Assembly: GCA_037013495.1 (NCBI GenBank)
Contig: CM072810.1
Location: 75,252,449 to 75,316,448 of the forward strand
Direction: 5' to 3'
Length of the DNA stretch: 64,000 bases
DNA from: Hippophae tibetana
Lineage: Eukaryota > Streptophyta > Magnoliopsida > Rosales > Elaeagnaceae
Below the pieces are notes generated by a model that did no database searches, was not told the DNA's origin, and saw nothing but the letters and a program-made list of their open reading frames with translations. Made by a program: the position numbers and the translations under genes. Below are positions 15,129 to 26,190 of the stretch, piece after piece (the stretch's first letter is position 1; every line of letters starts with the position of its first letter).

Positions 15129-18100
15129 TTGATTCAATGCTCGAATTCGACATATCAAAAGAAGTGATCATCCTTTTTGCCATCACAAGGTTGGGGTATT
15201 ATGGACTTGTTGATATTGTTTTTGTTTGTGTATTTCGTTTCGTATTTATTTTGGAAACCATTGTATCTTCTTCTTGACCTTTATTTCAATGTTCAATCTA
15301 TCTTTGTTCTTCATAAAAAAGAGAGTAGGAAAAAGAAGATGGGTTATCCTCTTCACAGTATTAAAAATGGAAAATTTGATAAATAAGAATTCCAACTTTA
15401 AACGGCAATAACTTTTGACTCGTACACCGAAATTACTATTATAATATATCAAGTTAAAACTTGTAACGATTCCTATAATCTTATCTACGTGGCAGAAGAA
15501 CCTCATTTTTTGAACGCAAATTCTCCCATTTAAATCACCTACCGAGGTTTTAAAGTTTTTGTCGCATATATTCCTTTTTTTTTGCTTTGGAATTTGTTCG
15601 ATGCAATTATAACGAATATTGAGGTGCTGACCAAAAGTGTGTTTAAAAATATTCTAAATATTTTCAATATCTATCAAATGTTCTCATGATTATACAAATA
15701 TACTCATTATCCTTCACAATTTATTTTTTTGGAATATAAAATTGAAAGATTAGTTTTCGAAGCCATTTACGTATAGCGATTTTCTTTTTTACTGAATTGT
15801 TAAATTTAATATGTCTTATTTTCAATTATTATTTTTGTGCTTTTTTTCTTCACGGATGGATTATGCACATTACACAACTAAATAGCCACATTAAAGTTGC
15901 ATTATGTCTAAGGGTTTGTTCCCTATAAAAGAAAATAGTATCCTTGTGATGGAGGAAGAACTGATAACATTTATGAAATTATTTTTATGAAGATTATTGC
16001 TTTTCTTTCTGGATTTCTTGATTGAATGCTCGAATTCGACATATCAAAAGAAGTGATCATCCTTTTTGCCATCACAAGGTTGGGGTATTATGGACTTGTT
16101 GATGTTGTTTTTGTTTGTGGATTTCGTTTCGTATTTATTTTTGAAACCATTGTATCTTCTTCTTGACCTTTATTTCAATGTTCAATCTATCTTCGTTCTT
16201 CATAAAAAAAAGAGTAGGAAAATGAAGATGGGTTATACTCTTCACAGTATTAAAAAAAGAAAATGTGATAAATAAGAATTCCAACTTTAAACGACCATAA
16301 CTTTTGACTCGTACCGCGAAATTACTATTATAATATATCAAGTTAGAACTTGTAACGATTCCTATAATCTTATCTACGTGGCAGAAGAACCTCATTTTTT
16401 GAACGCAAATTCTCCCATTTAAATCACCTACCGAGGTTTTAAAGTTTTTGTCGCATATATTCCTTTTTGTTTTGCTTTGGAATTTGTTCAATGCAATTAT
16501 AACGAATATTGAGGTGCTGACCAAAAGTGTGTTTAAAAATATTCTAAATATTTTCAATATCTATCAAATGTTCTCATGATCATACAAATATACTCATTAT
16601 CCTTCACAAATTATTTTTTTGGAATATAAAATTGAAAGATTAGTTTTCGAAGCCATTTACGTATAGCGATTTTCTTTTTTACTGAATTGTTAAATTTAAT
16701 ATGTCTTATTTTCAATTATTATTTTTGTGCTTTTTTTCTTCACGGATGGATTATGCACATTACACAACTAAATAGCCACATTAAAGTTGCATTATGTCTA
16801 AGGGTTTGTTCCCTATAAAAGAAAATAGAAGCCTTGTGATGTAGGAAGAACTGATAACATTTATGAAATTATTTTTTAGGAAGATTATTGCTTTTCTTTC
16901 TGGAGTTCTTGATTCAATGCTCGAATTCGACATATCAAAAGAAGTGATCATCCTTTTTGCCATCACAAGGTTGGGGTATTATGGACTTATTGATGTTGTT
17001 TTTGTTTGTGGATTTCGTTTCGTATTTATTTTTGAAACCATTGTATCTTCTTCTTGACATTTATTTTAATGTTCAATCAATCTTTGTTCTTCATAAAAAA
17101 TAGAGTAGGAAAAAGAAGATGGGTTATACTCTTCACAGTATTAAAAAAAGAAAATGTGATAAATAAGAATTCCAACTTTAAACGACCATAACTTTTGACT
17201 CGTACCGCGAAATTACTATTATAATATATCAAGTTAGAACTTGTAACGATTCCTATAATCTTATCTACGTGGCAGAAGAACCTCATTTTTTGAACGCAAA
17301 TTCTCCCATTTAAATCACCTACCGAGGTTTTATAGTTTTTGTCCCATATATTCCTTTTTTTTTGCTTTGGATTTTGTTCAATGCAATTATAACGAATATT
17401 GAGGTGCCGACCAAAAGTGTGTTTAAAAATATTCTAAATATTTTCAGTATCTATCAAATATTCTCATGATCATATAAATACACTCATTATCCTTCACAAT
17501 TTAGGTTTCTGGAATATAAAATTGAAAGATTAGTTTTCGAAGCCATTTACGTGTAGCGATTTTCTTTTTTACTGAATTGTTAAATTTAATATATCTTATT
17601 TTTCACTATTATTTTTGTGCTTTTTTTCTTCACGGATGGATTATGCACATTACACAACTAAATAGACACATTAAAGTTGCATTACGACTAAGGGTTTGTT
17701 CGGTATAAAAGAAAATAGTAGCCTTGTGATGTAGGAAGAACTGATAACATTTATGAAATTATTTTTTAGGAAGATTATTGCTTTTCTTTCTGGAGTTCTT
17801 GATTCAATGCTCGAATTCGACATATCAAAAGAAGTGATCATCCTTTTTGCCATCACAAGGTTGGGGTATTATGGACTTGTTGATGTTGTTTTTGTTTGTG
17901 TATTTCGTTTCGTATTTATTTTGGAAACCATTGTATCTTCTTCTTGACCTTTATTTCAATGTTCAATCTATCTTTGTTCTTCATAAAAAAGAGAGTAGGA
18001 AAAAGAAGATGGGTTATCCTCTTCACAGTATTAAAAATGGAAAATTTGATAAATAAGAATTCCAACTTTAAACGGCAATAACTTTTGACTCGTACACCGA

Positions 18101-21100
18101 AATTACTATTATAATATATCAAGTTAAAACTTGTAATGATTCCTATAATCTTATCTACGTGGCAGAAGAACCTCATTTTTTGAACGCAAATTCTCCCATT
18201 TAAATCACCTACCGAGGTTTTAAAGTTTTTGTCGCATATATTCCTTTTTTTTGCTTTGGAATTTGTTCGATGCAATTATAACGAATATTGAGGTGCTGAC
18301 CAAAAGTGTGTTTAAAAATATTCTAAATATTTTCAATATCTATCAAATGTTCTCATGATTATACAAATATACTCATTATCCTTCACAATTTATTTTTTTG
18401 GAATATAAAATTGAAAGATTAGTTTTCGAAGCCATTTACGTATAGCGATTTTCTTTTTTACTGAATTGTTAAATTTAATATGTCTTATTTTCAATTATTA
18501 TTTTTGTGCTTTTTTTCTTCACGGATGGATTATGCACATTACACAACTAAATAGCCACATTAAAGTTGCATTATGTCTAAGGGTTTGTTCCCTATAAAAG
18601 AAAATAGTATCCTTGTGATGGAGGAAGAACTGATAACATTTATGAAATTATTTTTATGAAGATTATTGCTTTTCTTTCTGGATTTCTTGATTGAATGCTC
18701 GAATTCGACATATCAAAAGAAGTGATCATCCTTTTTGCCATCACAAGGTTGGGGTATTATGGACTTGTTGATGTTGTTTTTGTTTGTGGATTTCGTTTCT
18801 TATTTATTTTTGAAACCATTGTATCTTCTTCTTGACCTTTATTTCAATGTTCAATCTATCTTCGTTCTTCATAAAAAAAAGAGTAGGAAAATGAAGATGG
18901 GTTATACTCTTCACAGTATTAAAAAAAGAAAATGTGATAAATAAGAATTCCAACTTTAAACGACCATAACTTTTGACTCGTACCGCGAAATTACTATTAT
19001 AATATATCAAGTTAGAACTTGTAACGATTCCTATAATCTTATCTACGTGGCAGAAGAACCTCATTTTTTGAACGCAAATTCTCCCATTTAAATCACCTAC
19101 CGAGGTTTTAAAGTTTTTGTCGCATATATTCCTTTTTTTTTGCTTTGGAATTTGTTCAATGCAATTATAACGAATATTGAGGTGCTGACCAAAAGTGTGT
19201 TTAAAAATATTCTAAATATTTTCAATATCTATCAAATGTTCTCATGATCATACAAATATACTCATTATCCTTCACAAATTATTTTTTTGGAATATAAAAT
19301 TGAAAGATTAGTTTTCGAAGCCATTTACGTATAGCGATTTTCTTTTTTACTGAATTGTTAAATTTAATATGTCTTATTTTCAATTATTATATTTGTGCTT
19401 TTTTTCTTCACGGATGGATTATGCACATTACACAACTAAATAGCCACATTAAAGTTGCATTATGTCTAAGGGTTTGTTCCGTATAAAAGAAAATAGTATC
19501 CTTGTGATGGAGGAAAAACTGATAACATTTATGAAATTATTTTTATGAAGATTATTTCTTTTCTTTCTGGAGTTCTTGGTTGAATGCTCGAATTCGACAT
19601 ATCAAAAGAAGTGATCATCCTTTTTGCCATCACAAGGTTGGGGTATTATGGACTTGTTGATGTTGTTTTTGTTTGTGGATTTCGTTTCGTATTTATTTTT
19701 GAAACCATTGTATCTTCTTCTTGACATTTATTTTAATGTTCAATCAATCTTTGTTCTTCATAAAAAATAGAGTAGGAAAAAGAAGATGGGTTATACTCTT
19801 CACAGTATTAAAAAAAGAAAATGTGATAAATAAGAATTCCGACTTTAAACGACCATAACTTTTGACTCGTACCTTGAAATTACTATTATAATATATCAAG
19901 TTAGAACTTGTAACGATTCCTCTAATCTTATCTACGTGGCAGAAGAACCTCATTTTTTGAACGCAAATTCTCCCATTTACATCACCTGCCGAGGTTTTAA
20001 AGTTTTTGTCGCATATATTCCTTTTTTTTGCTTTGGATTTTGTTCAATGCAATTATAACGAATATTGAGGTGCCGACCAAAAGTGTGCTTAAAAATATTC
20101 TAAATATTTTCAATATCTATCAAATATTCTCATGATCATATAAATACACTCATTATCCTTCACAATTTAGGTTTCTGGAATATAAAATTGAAAGATTAGT
20201 TTTCGAAGCCATTTACGTGTAGCGATTTTCTTTTTTACTGAATTGTTAAATTTAATATATCTTATTTTTCACTATTATTTTTATGCTTTTTTTCTTCACG
20301 GATGGATTATGCACATTACACAACTAAATAGACACATTAAAGTTGCATTACGACTAAGGGTTTGTTCGGTATAAAAGAAAATAGTAGCCTTGTGATGTAG
20401 GAAGAACTGATAACATTTATGAAATTATTTTTTAGGAAGATTATTGCTTTTCTTTCTGGAGTTCTTGATTCAATGCTCGAATTCGACATATCAAAAGAAG
20501 TGATCATCCTTTTTGCCATCACAAGGTTGGGGTATTATGGACTTGTTGATGTTGTTTTTGTTTGTGTATTTCGTTTCGTATTTATTTTGGAAACCATTGT
20601 ATCTTCTCCTTGACCTTTATTTCAATGTTCAATCTATCTTCGTTCTTCATAAAAAAAAGAGTAGGAAAAAGAAGATGGGTTATCCTCTTCACAGTATTAA
20701 AAATGGAAAATTTGATAAATAAGAATTCCAACTTTAAACGGCAATAACTTTTGACTCGTACACCGAAATTACTATTATAATATATCAAGTTAAAACTTGT
20801 AACGATTCCTATAATCTTATCTACGTGGCAGAAGAACCTCATTTTTTGAACGCAAATTCTCCCATTTAAATCACCTACCGAGGTTTTAAAGTTTTTGTCG
20901 CATATATTCCTTTTTTTTTGCTTTGGAATTTGTTCGATGCAATTATAACGAATATTGAGGTGCTGACCAAAAGTGTGTTTAAAAATATTCTAAATATTTT
21001 CAATATCTATCAAATGTTCTCATGATTATACAAATATACTCATTATCCTTCACAATTTATTTTTTTGGAATATAAAATTGAAAGATTAGTTTTCGAAGCC

Positions 21101-24030
21101 ATTTACGTATAGCGATTTTCTTTTTTACTGAATTGTTAAATTTAATATGTCTTATTTTTCATTATTATTTTTAACCTTTTTTTCTTCACGGATGGATTAT
21201 GCACATTACACAACTAAATAGCCACATTAAAGTTGCATTATGTCTAAGGGTTTGTTCCCTATAAAAGAAAATAGTATCCTTGTGATGGAGGAAGAACTGA
21301 TAACATTTATGAAATTATTTTTATGAAGATTATTGCTTTTCTTTCTGGATTTCTTGATTGAATGCTCGAATTCGACATATCAAAAGAAGTGATCATCCTT
21401 TTTGCCATCACAAGGTTGGGGTATTATGGACTTGTTGATGTTGTTTTTGTTTGTGGATTTCGTTTCGTATTTATTTTTGAAACCATTGTATCTTCTTCTT
21501 GACCTTTATTTCAATGTTCAATCTATCTTCGTTCTTCATAAAAAAAAGAGTAGGAAAATGAAGATGGGTTATACTCTTCACAGTATTAAAAAAAGAAAAT
21601 GTGATAAATAAGAATTCCAACTTTAAACGACCATAACTTTTGACTCGTACCGCGAAATTACTATTATAATATATCAAGTTAGAACTTGTAACGATTCCTA
21701 TAATCTTATCTACGTGGCAGAAGAACCTCATTTTTTGAACGCAAATTCTCCCATTTAAATCACCTACCGAGGTTTTAAAGTTTTTGTCGCATATATTCCT
21801 TTTTTTTTGCTTTGGAATTTGTTCAATGCAATTATAACGAATATTGAGGTGCTGACCAAAAGTGTGTTTAAAAATATTCTAAATATTTTCAATATCTATC
21901 AAATGTTCTCATGATCATACAAATATACTCATTATCCTTCACAAATTATTTTTTTGGAATATAAAATCGAAAGATTAGTTTTCGAAGCCATTTACGTATA
22001 GCGATTTTCTTTTTTACTGAATTGTTAAATTTAATATGTCTTATTTTCAATTATTATTTTTGTGCTTTTTTTCTTCACGGATGGATTATGCACATTACAC
22101 AACTAAATAGCCACATTAAAGTTGCATTATGTCTAAGGGTTTGTTCCGTATAAAAGAAAATAGTATCCTTGTGATGGAGGAAAAACTGATAACATTTATG
22201 AAATTATTTTTTAGGAAGATTATTTCTTTTCTTTCTGGAGTTCTTGGTTGAATGCTCGAATTCGACATATCAAAAGAAGTGATCATCCTTTTTGCCATCA
22301 CAAGGTTGGGGTATTATGGACTTGTTGATGTTGTTTTTGTTTGTGGATTTCGTTTCGTATTTATTTTTGAAACCATTGTATCTTCTTCTTGACATTTATT
22401 TTAATGTTCAATCAATCTTTGTTCTTCATAAAAAATAGAGTAGGAAAAAGAAGATGGGTTATACTCTTCACAGTATTAAAAAAAGAAAATGTGATAAATA
22501 AGAATTCCGACTTTAAACGACCATAACTTTTGACTCGTACCTTGAAATTACTATTATAATATATCAAGTTAGAACTTGTAACGATTCCTCTAATCTTATC
22601 TACGTGGCAGAAGAACCTCATTTTTTGAACGCAAATTCTCCCATTTACATCACCTGCCGAGGTTTTAAAGTTTTTGTCGCATATATTCCTTTTTTTTGCT
22701 TTGGATTTTGTTCAATGCAATTATAACGAATATTGAGGTGCCGACCAAAAGTGTGCTTAAAAATATTCTAAATATTTTCAATATCTATCAAATATTCTCA
22801 TGATCATATAAATACACTCATTATCCTACACAATTTAGGTTTCTGGAATATAAAATTGAAAGATTAGTTTTCGAAGCCATTTACGTGTAGCGATTTTCTT
22901 TTTTACTGAATTGTTAAATTTAATATATCTTATTTTTCACTATTATTTTTATGCTTTTTTTCTTCACGGATGGATTATGCACATTACACAACTAAATAGA
23001 CACATTAAAGTTGCATTACGACTAAGGGTTTGTTCGGTATAAAAGAAAATAGTAGCCTTGTGATGTAGGAAGAACTGATAACATTTATGAAATTATTTTT
23101 TAGGAAGATTATTGCTTTTCTTTCTGGAGTTCTTGATTCAATGCTCGAATTCGACATATCAAAAGAAGTGATCATCCTTTTTGCCATCACAAGGTTGGGG
23201 TATTATGGACTTGTTGATGTTGTTTTTGTTTGTGTATTTCGTTTCGTATTTATTTTGGAAACCATTGTATCTTCTTCTTGACCTTTATTTCAATGTTCAA
23301 TCTATCTTCGTTCTTCATAAAAAAAAGAGTAGGAAAAAGAAGATGGGTTATCCTCTTCACAGTATTAAAAATGGAAAATTTGATAAATAAGAATTCCAAC
23401 TTTAAACGGCAATAACTTTTGACTCGTACACCGAAATTACTATTATAATATATCAAGTTAAAACTTGTAACGATTCCTATAATCTTATCTACGTGGCAGA
23501 AGAACCTCATTTTTTGAACGCAAATTCTCCCATTTAAATCACCTACCGAGGTTTTAAAGTTTTTGTCGCATATATTCCTTTTTTTTTGCTTTGGAATTTG
23601 TTCGATGCAATTATAACGAATATTGAGGTGCTGACCAAAAGTGTGTTTAAAAATATTCTAAATATTTTCAATATCTATCAAATGTTCTCATGATTATACA
23701 AATATACTCATTATCCTTCACAATTTATTTTTTTGGAATATAAAATTGAAAGATTAGTTTTCGAAGCCATTTACGTATAGCGATTTTCTTTTTTACTGAA
23801 TTGTTAAATTTAATATGTCTTATTTTTCATTATTATTTTTAACCTTTTTTTCTTCACGGATGGATTATGCACATTACACAACTAAATAGCCACATTAAAG
23901 TTGCATTATGTCTAAGGGTTTGTTCCCTATAAAAGGAAATAGTATCCTTGTGATGTAGGAAGAACTGATAACATTTATGAAATTATTTTTTAGGAAGATT
24001 ATTTCTGTTCTTTCTGGAGTTCATGGTTGA
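15129..24030 (+). repeat. Trimeric higher-order repeat W-K-T, period ~2,668 bp
   Basis: Units starting at 15129, 17799, 20465 and 23133 are type W; those at 16018, 18687 and 21354 are type K; those at 16909, 19576 and 22244 are type T. The W units are 2,670, 2,666 and 2,668 bp apart. This gives three complete W-K-T trimers plus a final W. Copies of one type in different trimers are much closer to each other than to their neighbours, the signature of recent amplification of a three-unit block. Confidence 0.87.
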
Positions 24031-24312
24031 CATTTTTGACCTTTTCGACCCATTTCGTCCGATTTTTCCATGTTTGTTGACCTTTTCTCACTTATTTATT
24101 GATATATTTGTGATGTATTGCTTCAAATATTCCTCTTTAAGTCTTTACATTGCGTTTTTAAGCCAAAATACCTGAAAAACAATAAAAATACCCGTGATTC
24201 CGAAAAAGACAAATTTATATAAATATATGATAAAACATATAAATATATGTATTTTTAATCAATTAAGGTACATAAAATCATGGTTATTTTAGTGCTTTTT
24301 GAGCACTCATCA
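24029..24312 (-). repeat. 3' LTR, truncated to the first ~284 bp of U3
   Basis: This segment matches 35,661-35,944 of the 5' LTR at a constant offset of 11,632, with no difference that I can find by eye. It is the outermost U3 part only. The bZIP sites, TATA box, R, polyadenylation region and U5 are missing. The left edge joins satellite through a shared TTGA (24,027-24,030), present in both the satellite unit and the LTR at that point. The break sits next to the GC-rich segment of the LTR. Confidence 0.93.
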
Positions 24313-24324
24313 CAACCCCCAACC
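24313..24324 (-). other. Polypurine tract for plus-strand priming
   Basis: On the element strand this reads GGTTGGGGGTTG and lies directly before the TGATGAGTGC start of the 3' LTR. That is the expected place and composition for the plus-strand primer of an LTR retrotransposon. A very similar motif occurs 1.5 kb upstream at 25,833-25,846. Confidence 0.8.
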
Positions 24325-24329
24325 AGCTT

Positions 24330-24349
24330 CTTGCTAGTCTCTTAGCAAG
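24330..24349 (-). other. Perfect 7-bp stem-loop just inside the polypurine tract
   Basis: CTTGCTA (24,330-24,336) and TAGCAAG (24,343-24,349) form a perfect stem with a six-base loop. It lies about six bases from the polypurine tract. Its role is unknown; it could protect or present the priming site in RNA. Confidence 0.5.
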
Positions 24350-24402
24350 AGAAGCGATAAAAGCTAAAAATTAAACTATCCTAAATCACTTTCGTGGATT
24401 GA

Positions 24403-24435
24403 AACGGTTGCATTTAGCCTATGCAACAAGCCGTT
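24403..24435 (-). other. Imperfect stem-loop in the 3' noncoding region
   Basis: AACGG-TTGCAT and ATGCAA-(CAAG)-CCGTT pair across a 7-base loop, giving an 11-bp stem with a 4-base bulge. It is the second hairpin within 125 bp of the 3' LTR. I know no named element matching it. Confidence 0.45.
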
Positions 24436-25832
24436 AAACCCCTAGGTTGCCCTAGTGGACGAGTTTGAGTCTCGTGAGGGTTTTCAGTAATGATACCCAC
24501 AAACATTGAACTAAATGTAAAGATAAAAACAATCAAATCAAAAATTAAAATTACAACACAATCAAAAATTAATTTAAGAGTAAAAGAACACAACATATCA
24601 CAAAAATATCTCATACTTTTTAATCTCTTTTAAGATCATAATTGAAATCTCAAGCATAAGTTATTTTAATCTCTTTAAACAATCATGATTTTATTATAAT
24701 AATTAGTCGAAAATCATTTTCATATTTCATTTCAAAAATGTATCAATTTAATTTTACCCAATTTCAGTGTCATGAATCAGTATTCGCTTCGACTCTATTC
24801 CTCACAAGTCAATACTCTCAAAGCACTGAATCCTATGGGTTCAATCACTCATACTAATTTATATGCGAAAGAGTTGATGTATAGAAATGAACTAATATGT
24901 TCGCATATGTATAAAGAATAAAGGCTCAAAGTGTTATTTTAACATTGATCTCATGAAAGGAATCGAATGTATAAATTATAAAGATATCATATACAAAAAT
25001 TATTTTCATGCATAAATCAAACTCATTAAGAAAGAATTTCAAGATATATGCTTTAACAAATGAAGAAATTGCAATGACTTTTTAGGGAATTACTTCCTAT
25101 ATCTTTCTTTTGTAATTAGCCTTTACTCACAACTTTGTAGGCAATGTGGGTCATAGTATGTAGATGATACTATTTTTTTATCTCTCTATTTTTTTTTTTT
25201 TTTTTTTTTTTTTACTAGAGAGTCAACCCATGTACAGATTGTACATTTTTTTGGATTTTGGTGAGTGGTTAATTTTTTTGGCTTTTCTGTTTGATCTTGG
25301 TTTAGGTAACCCCAGATATGTCTTTTTGTTTTTGTAACAGTCATGCATAAATGAGATATAAGCATATACTATCAATTTCTACTCAAATCATTTAATCTAA
25401 GCAAAAATAATAATCAAAAATATATGATACTCTATTAAGATGAGAAAAAAATTCATACATTCAATGCTAATACCTATAGAGATCATCTAAACTTTTTGAA
25501 TAAATAAGAAATGTGTTTGGAGTAGAAAAAATATATATTTCACTCTGAATAAAAGAAATTAGGCTCAAATTATATCTCACAAGGGTAGTCTCCACTAAAA
25601 AAAATTCATAAACACCGATTTTGGGTTTAATATAATTTCCACATTTTATCAAGAAATACTAGTTATGACAAAAACTAACTAATTATCAAAAATAATTACA
25701 AAATATTTCATGATATGTTTTCAAAAATTAATCTAACAGTACCAAAGACTTTAACTATTTACTTAAATTTGATTTAAAGATATGATACATTTTTGTGATA
25801 ATTTTTTTTTTATATATAGCATGGTAACTTTT

Positions 25833-25869
25833 CACCACCCCCAACCTAGAACTTACATTGTCCTCAATG
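25833..25869 (-). other. Internal polypurine-like motif with adjacent short inverted repeat
   Basis: On the element strand the order is CATTGAGGACAATG, then GGTTGGGGGTGGTG. The G-rich part differs by one base from the tract at the 3' LTR. The first part is a CATTG/CAATG inverted repeat. A similar GAGGACAATG plus G-rich block is, from memory, common downstream of pol in Athila-type elements. It may be a second plus-strand priming site or a relic of an older 3' end. Confidence 0.55.
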
Positions 25870-26130
25870 TAACAACTGCAAATTAAAGATAAAGAGAAAA
25901 GAGGAGAAAGATTACCTATTTCTTGAGAATGTGTAAGTAGTAATGAAGAAATGCAGGTGCATCCATCATATTCATCATTAAAGTGTATACAGACAGATCG
26001 CTGTGAACTTCTAACATCTCAACAAATATTTTAGTTTTAACAATTTTAAAAATTATTCACATACAAGTAAACTAAAATAAACAATAAAATTAAGTAAATA
26101 AAACAAATAACAAAAAAATTACCTAACATG

Positions 26131-26178
26131 ATGGGTTGCCTCCCATCCAGCGCTTAGTTTAACGTCTTAGCAAGACGT
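26131..26178 (-). other. Twin stem-loops 13 nt after the pol stop codon
   Basis: Two hairpins lie side by side. ACGTCTT-AGC-AAGACGT (26,162-26,178) is a perfect 7-bp stem. ATGGGTTGCCTCCCAT (26,131-26,146) pairs ATGGG with CCCAT. The pol stop is at 26,191-26,193. A matching pair follows Gag1 at 31,608-31,657. From memory, similar GGTTGCCTCCCA and AACGTC motifs are widespread after pol in plant gypsy elements. A role in RNA 3' stability, processing or packaging is possible but not shown. Confidence 0.65.
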
Positions 26179-26190
26179 ATCTTTTTGGTG

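Larger units (their letters stand above)
1..24030 (+). repeat. Satellite array 1, ~890-bp tandem monomer, 27 complete units
   Basis: Head-to-tail copies of an AT-rich monomer of 889-892 bp. Taking the first base of the window as phase 1, units start near 1, 891, 1781, 2670, 3560, 4449, 5339, 6230, 7120, 8009, 8899, 9789, 10681, 11571, 12461, 13350, 14239, 15129, 16018, 16909, 17799, 18687, 19576, 20465, 21354, 22244 and 23133. The array then runs 8 bp into a further unit and stops at the retrotransposon. The left edge is the window edge. Every unit carries the palindrome TCGAATTCGA or a close variant, and the inverted repeat CAAGTT-AG-AACTTG. Each unit has short open frames on both strands, but these are AT-rich, are lost or shortened in many copies, and resemble no protein I know, so I call no gene here. 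The last ~100 bp (from about 23,930) resemble the subfamily found right of the element. Confidence 0.97.
24313..26190 (-). other. 3' noncoding region between pol and 3' LTR, no env gene
   Basis: About 1.9 kb of AT-rich sequence lies between the pol stop and the LTR. Some Athila elements carry an env-like frame here. On this strand I see only short open frames of about 60 codons (24,414-24,614, which is hydrophobic, and 25,467-25,652), with nothing recognisable. The region holds a 25-base poly(T) run (25,189-25,213), an internal polypurine-like motif, and the hairpins listed separately. Otherwise I see nothing in it. Confidence 0.75.

Noticed and set aside
1..24030. CRISPR-like or gene-cluster interpretation of the regular repeats
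   Set aside because: The repeat unit is ~890 bp without unique spacers, with higher-order structure typical of plant satellites.
24414..24614. A 66-codon hydrophobic frame on the element strand, considered as an env transmembrane relic
   Set aside because: Too short, no cleavage site, signal or heptad region, and it overlaps a hairpin near the 3' end. The AT-rich sequence readily gives Phe/Ile-rich frames.
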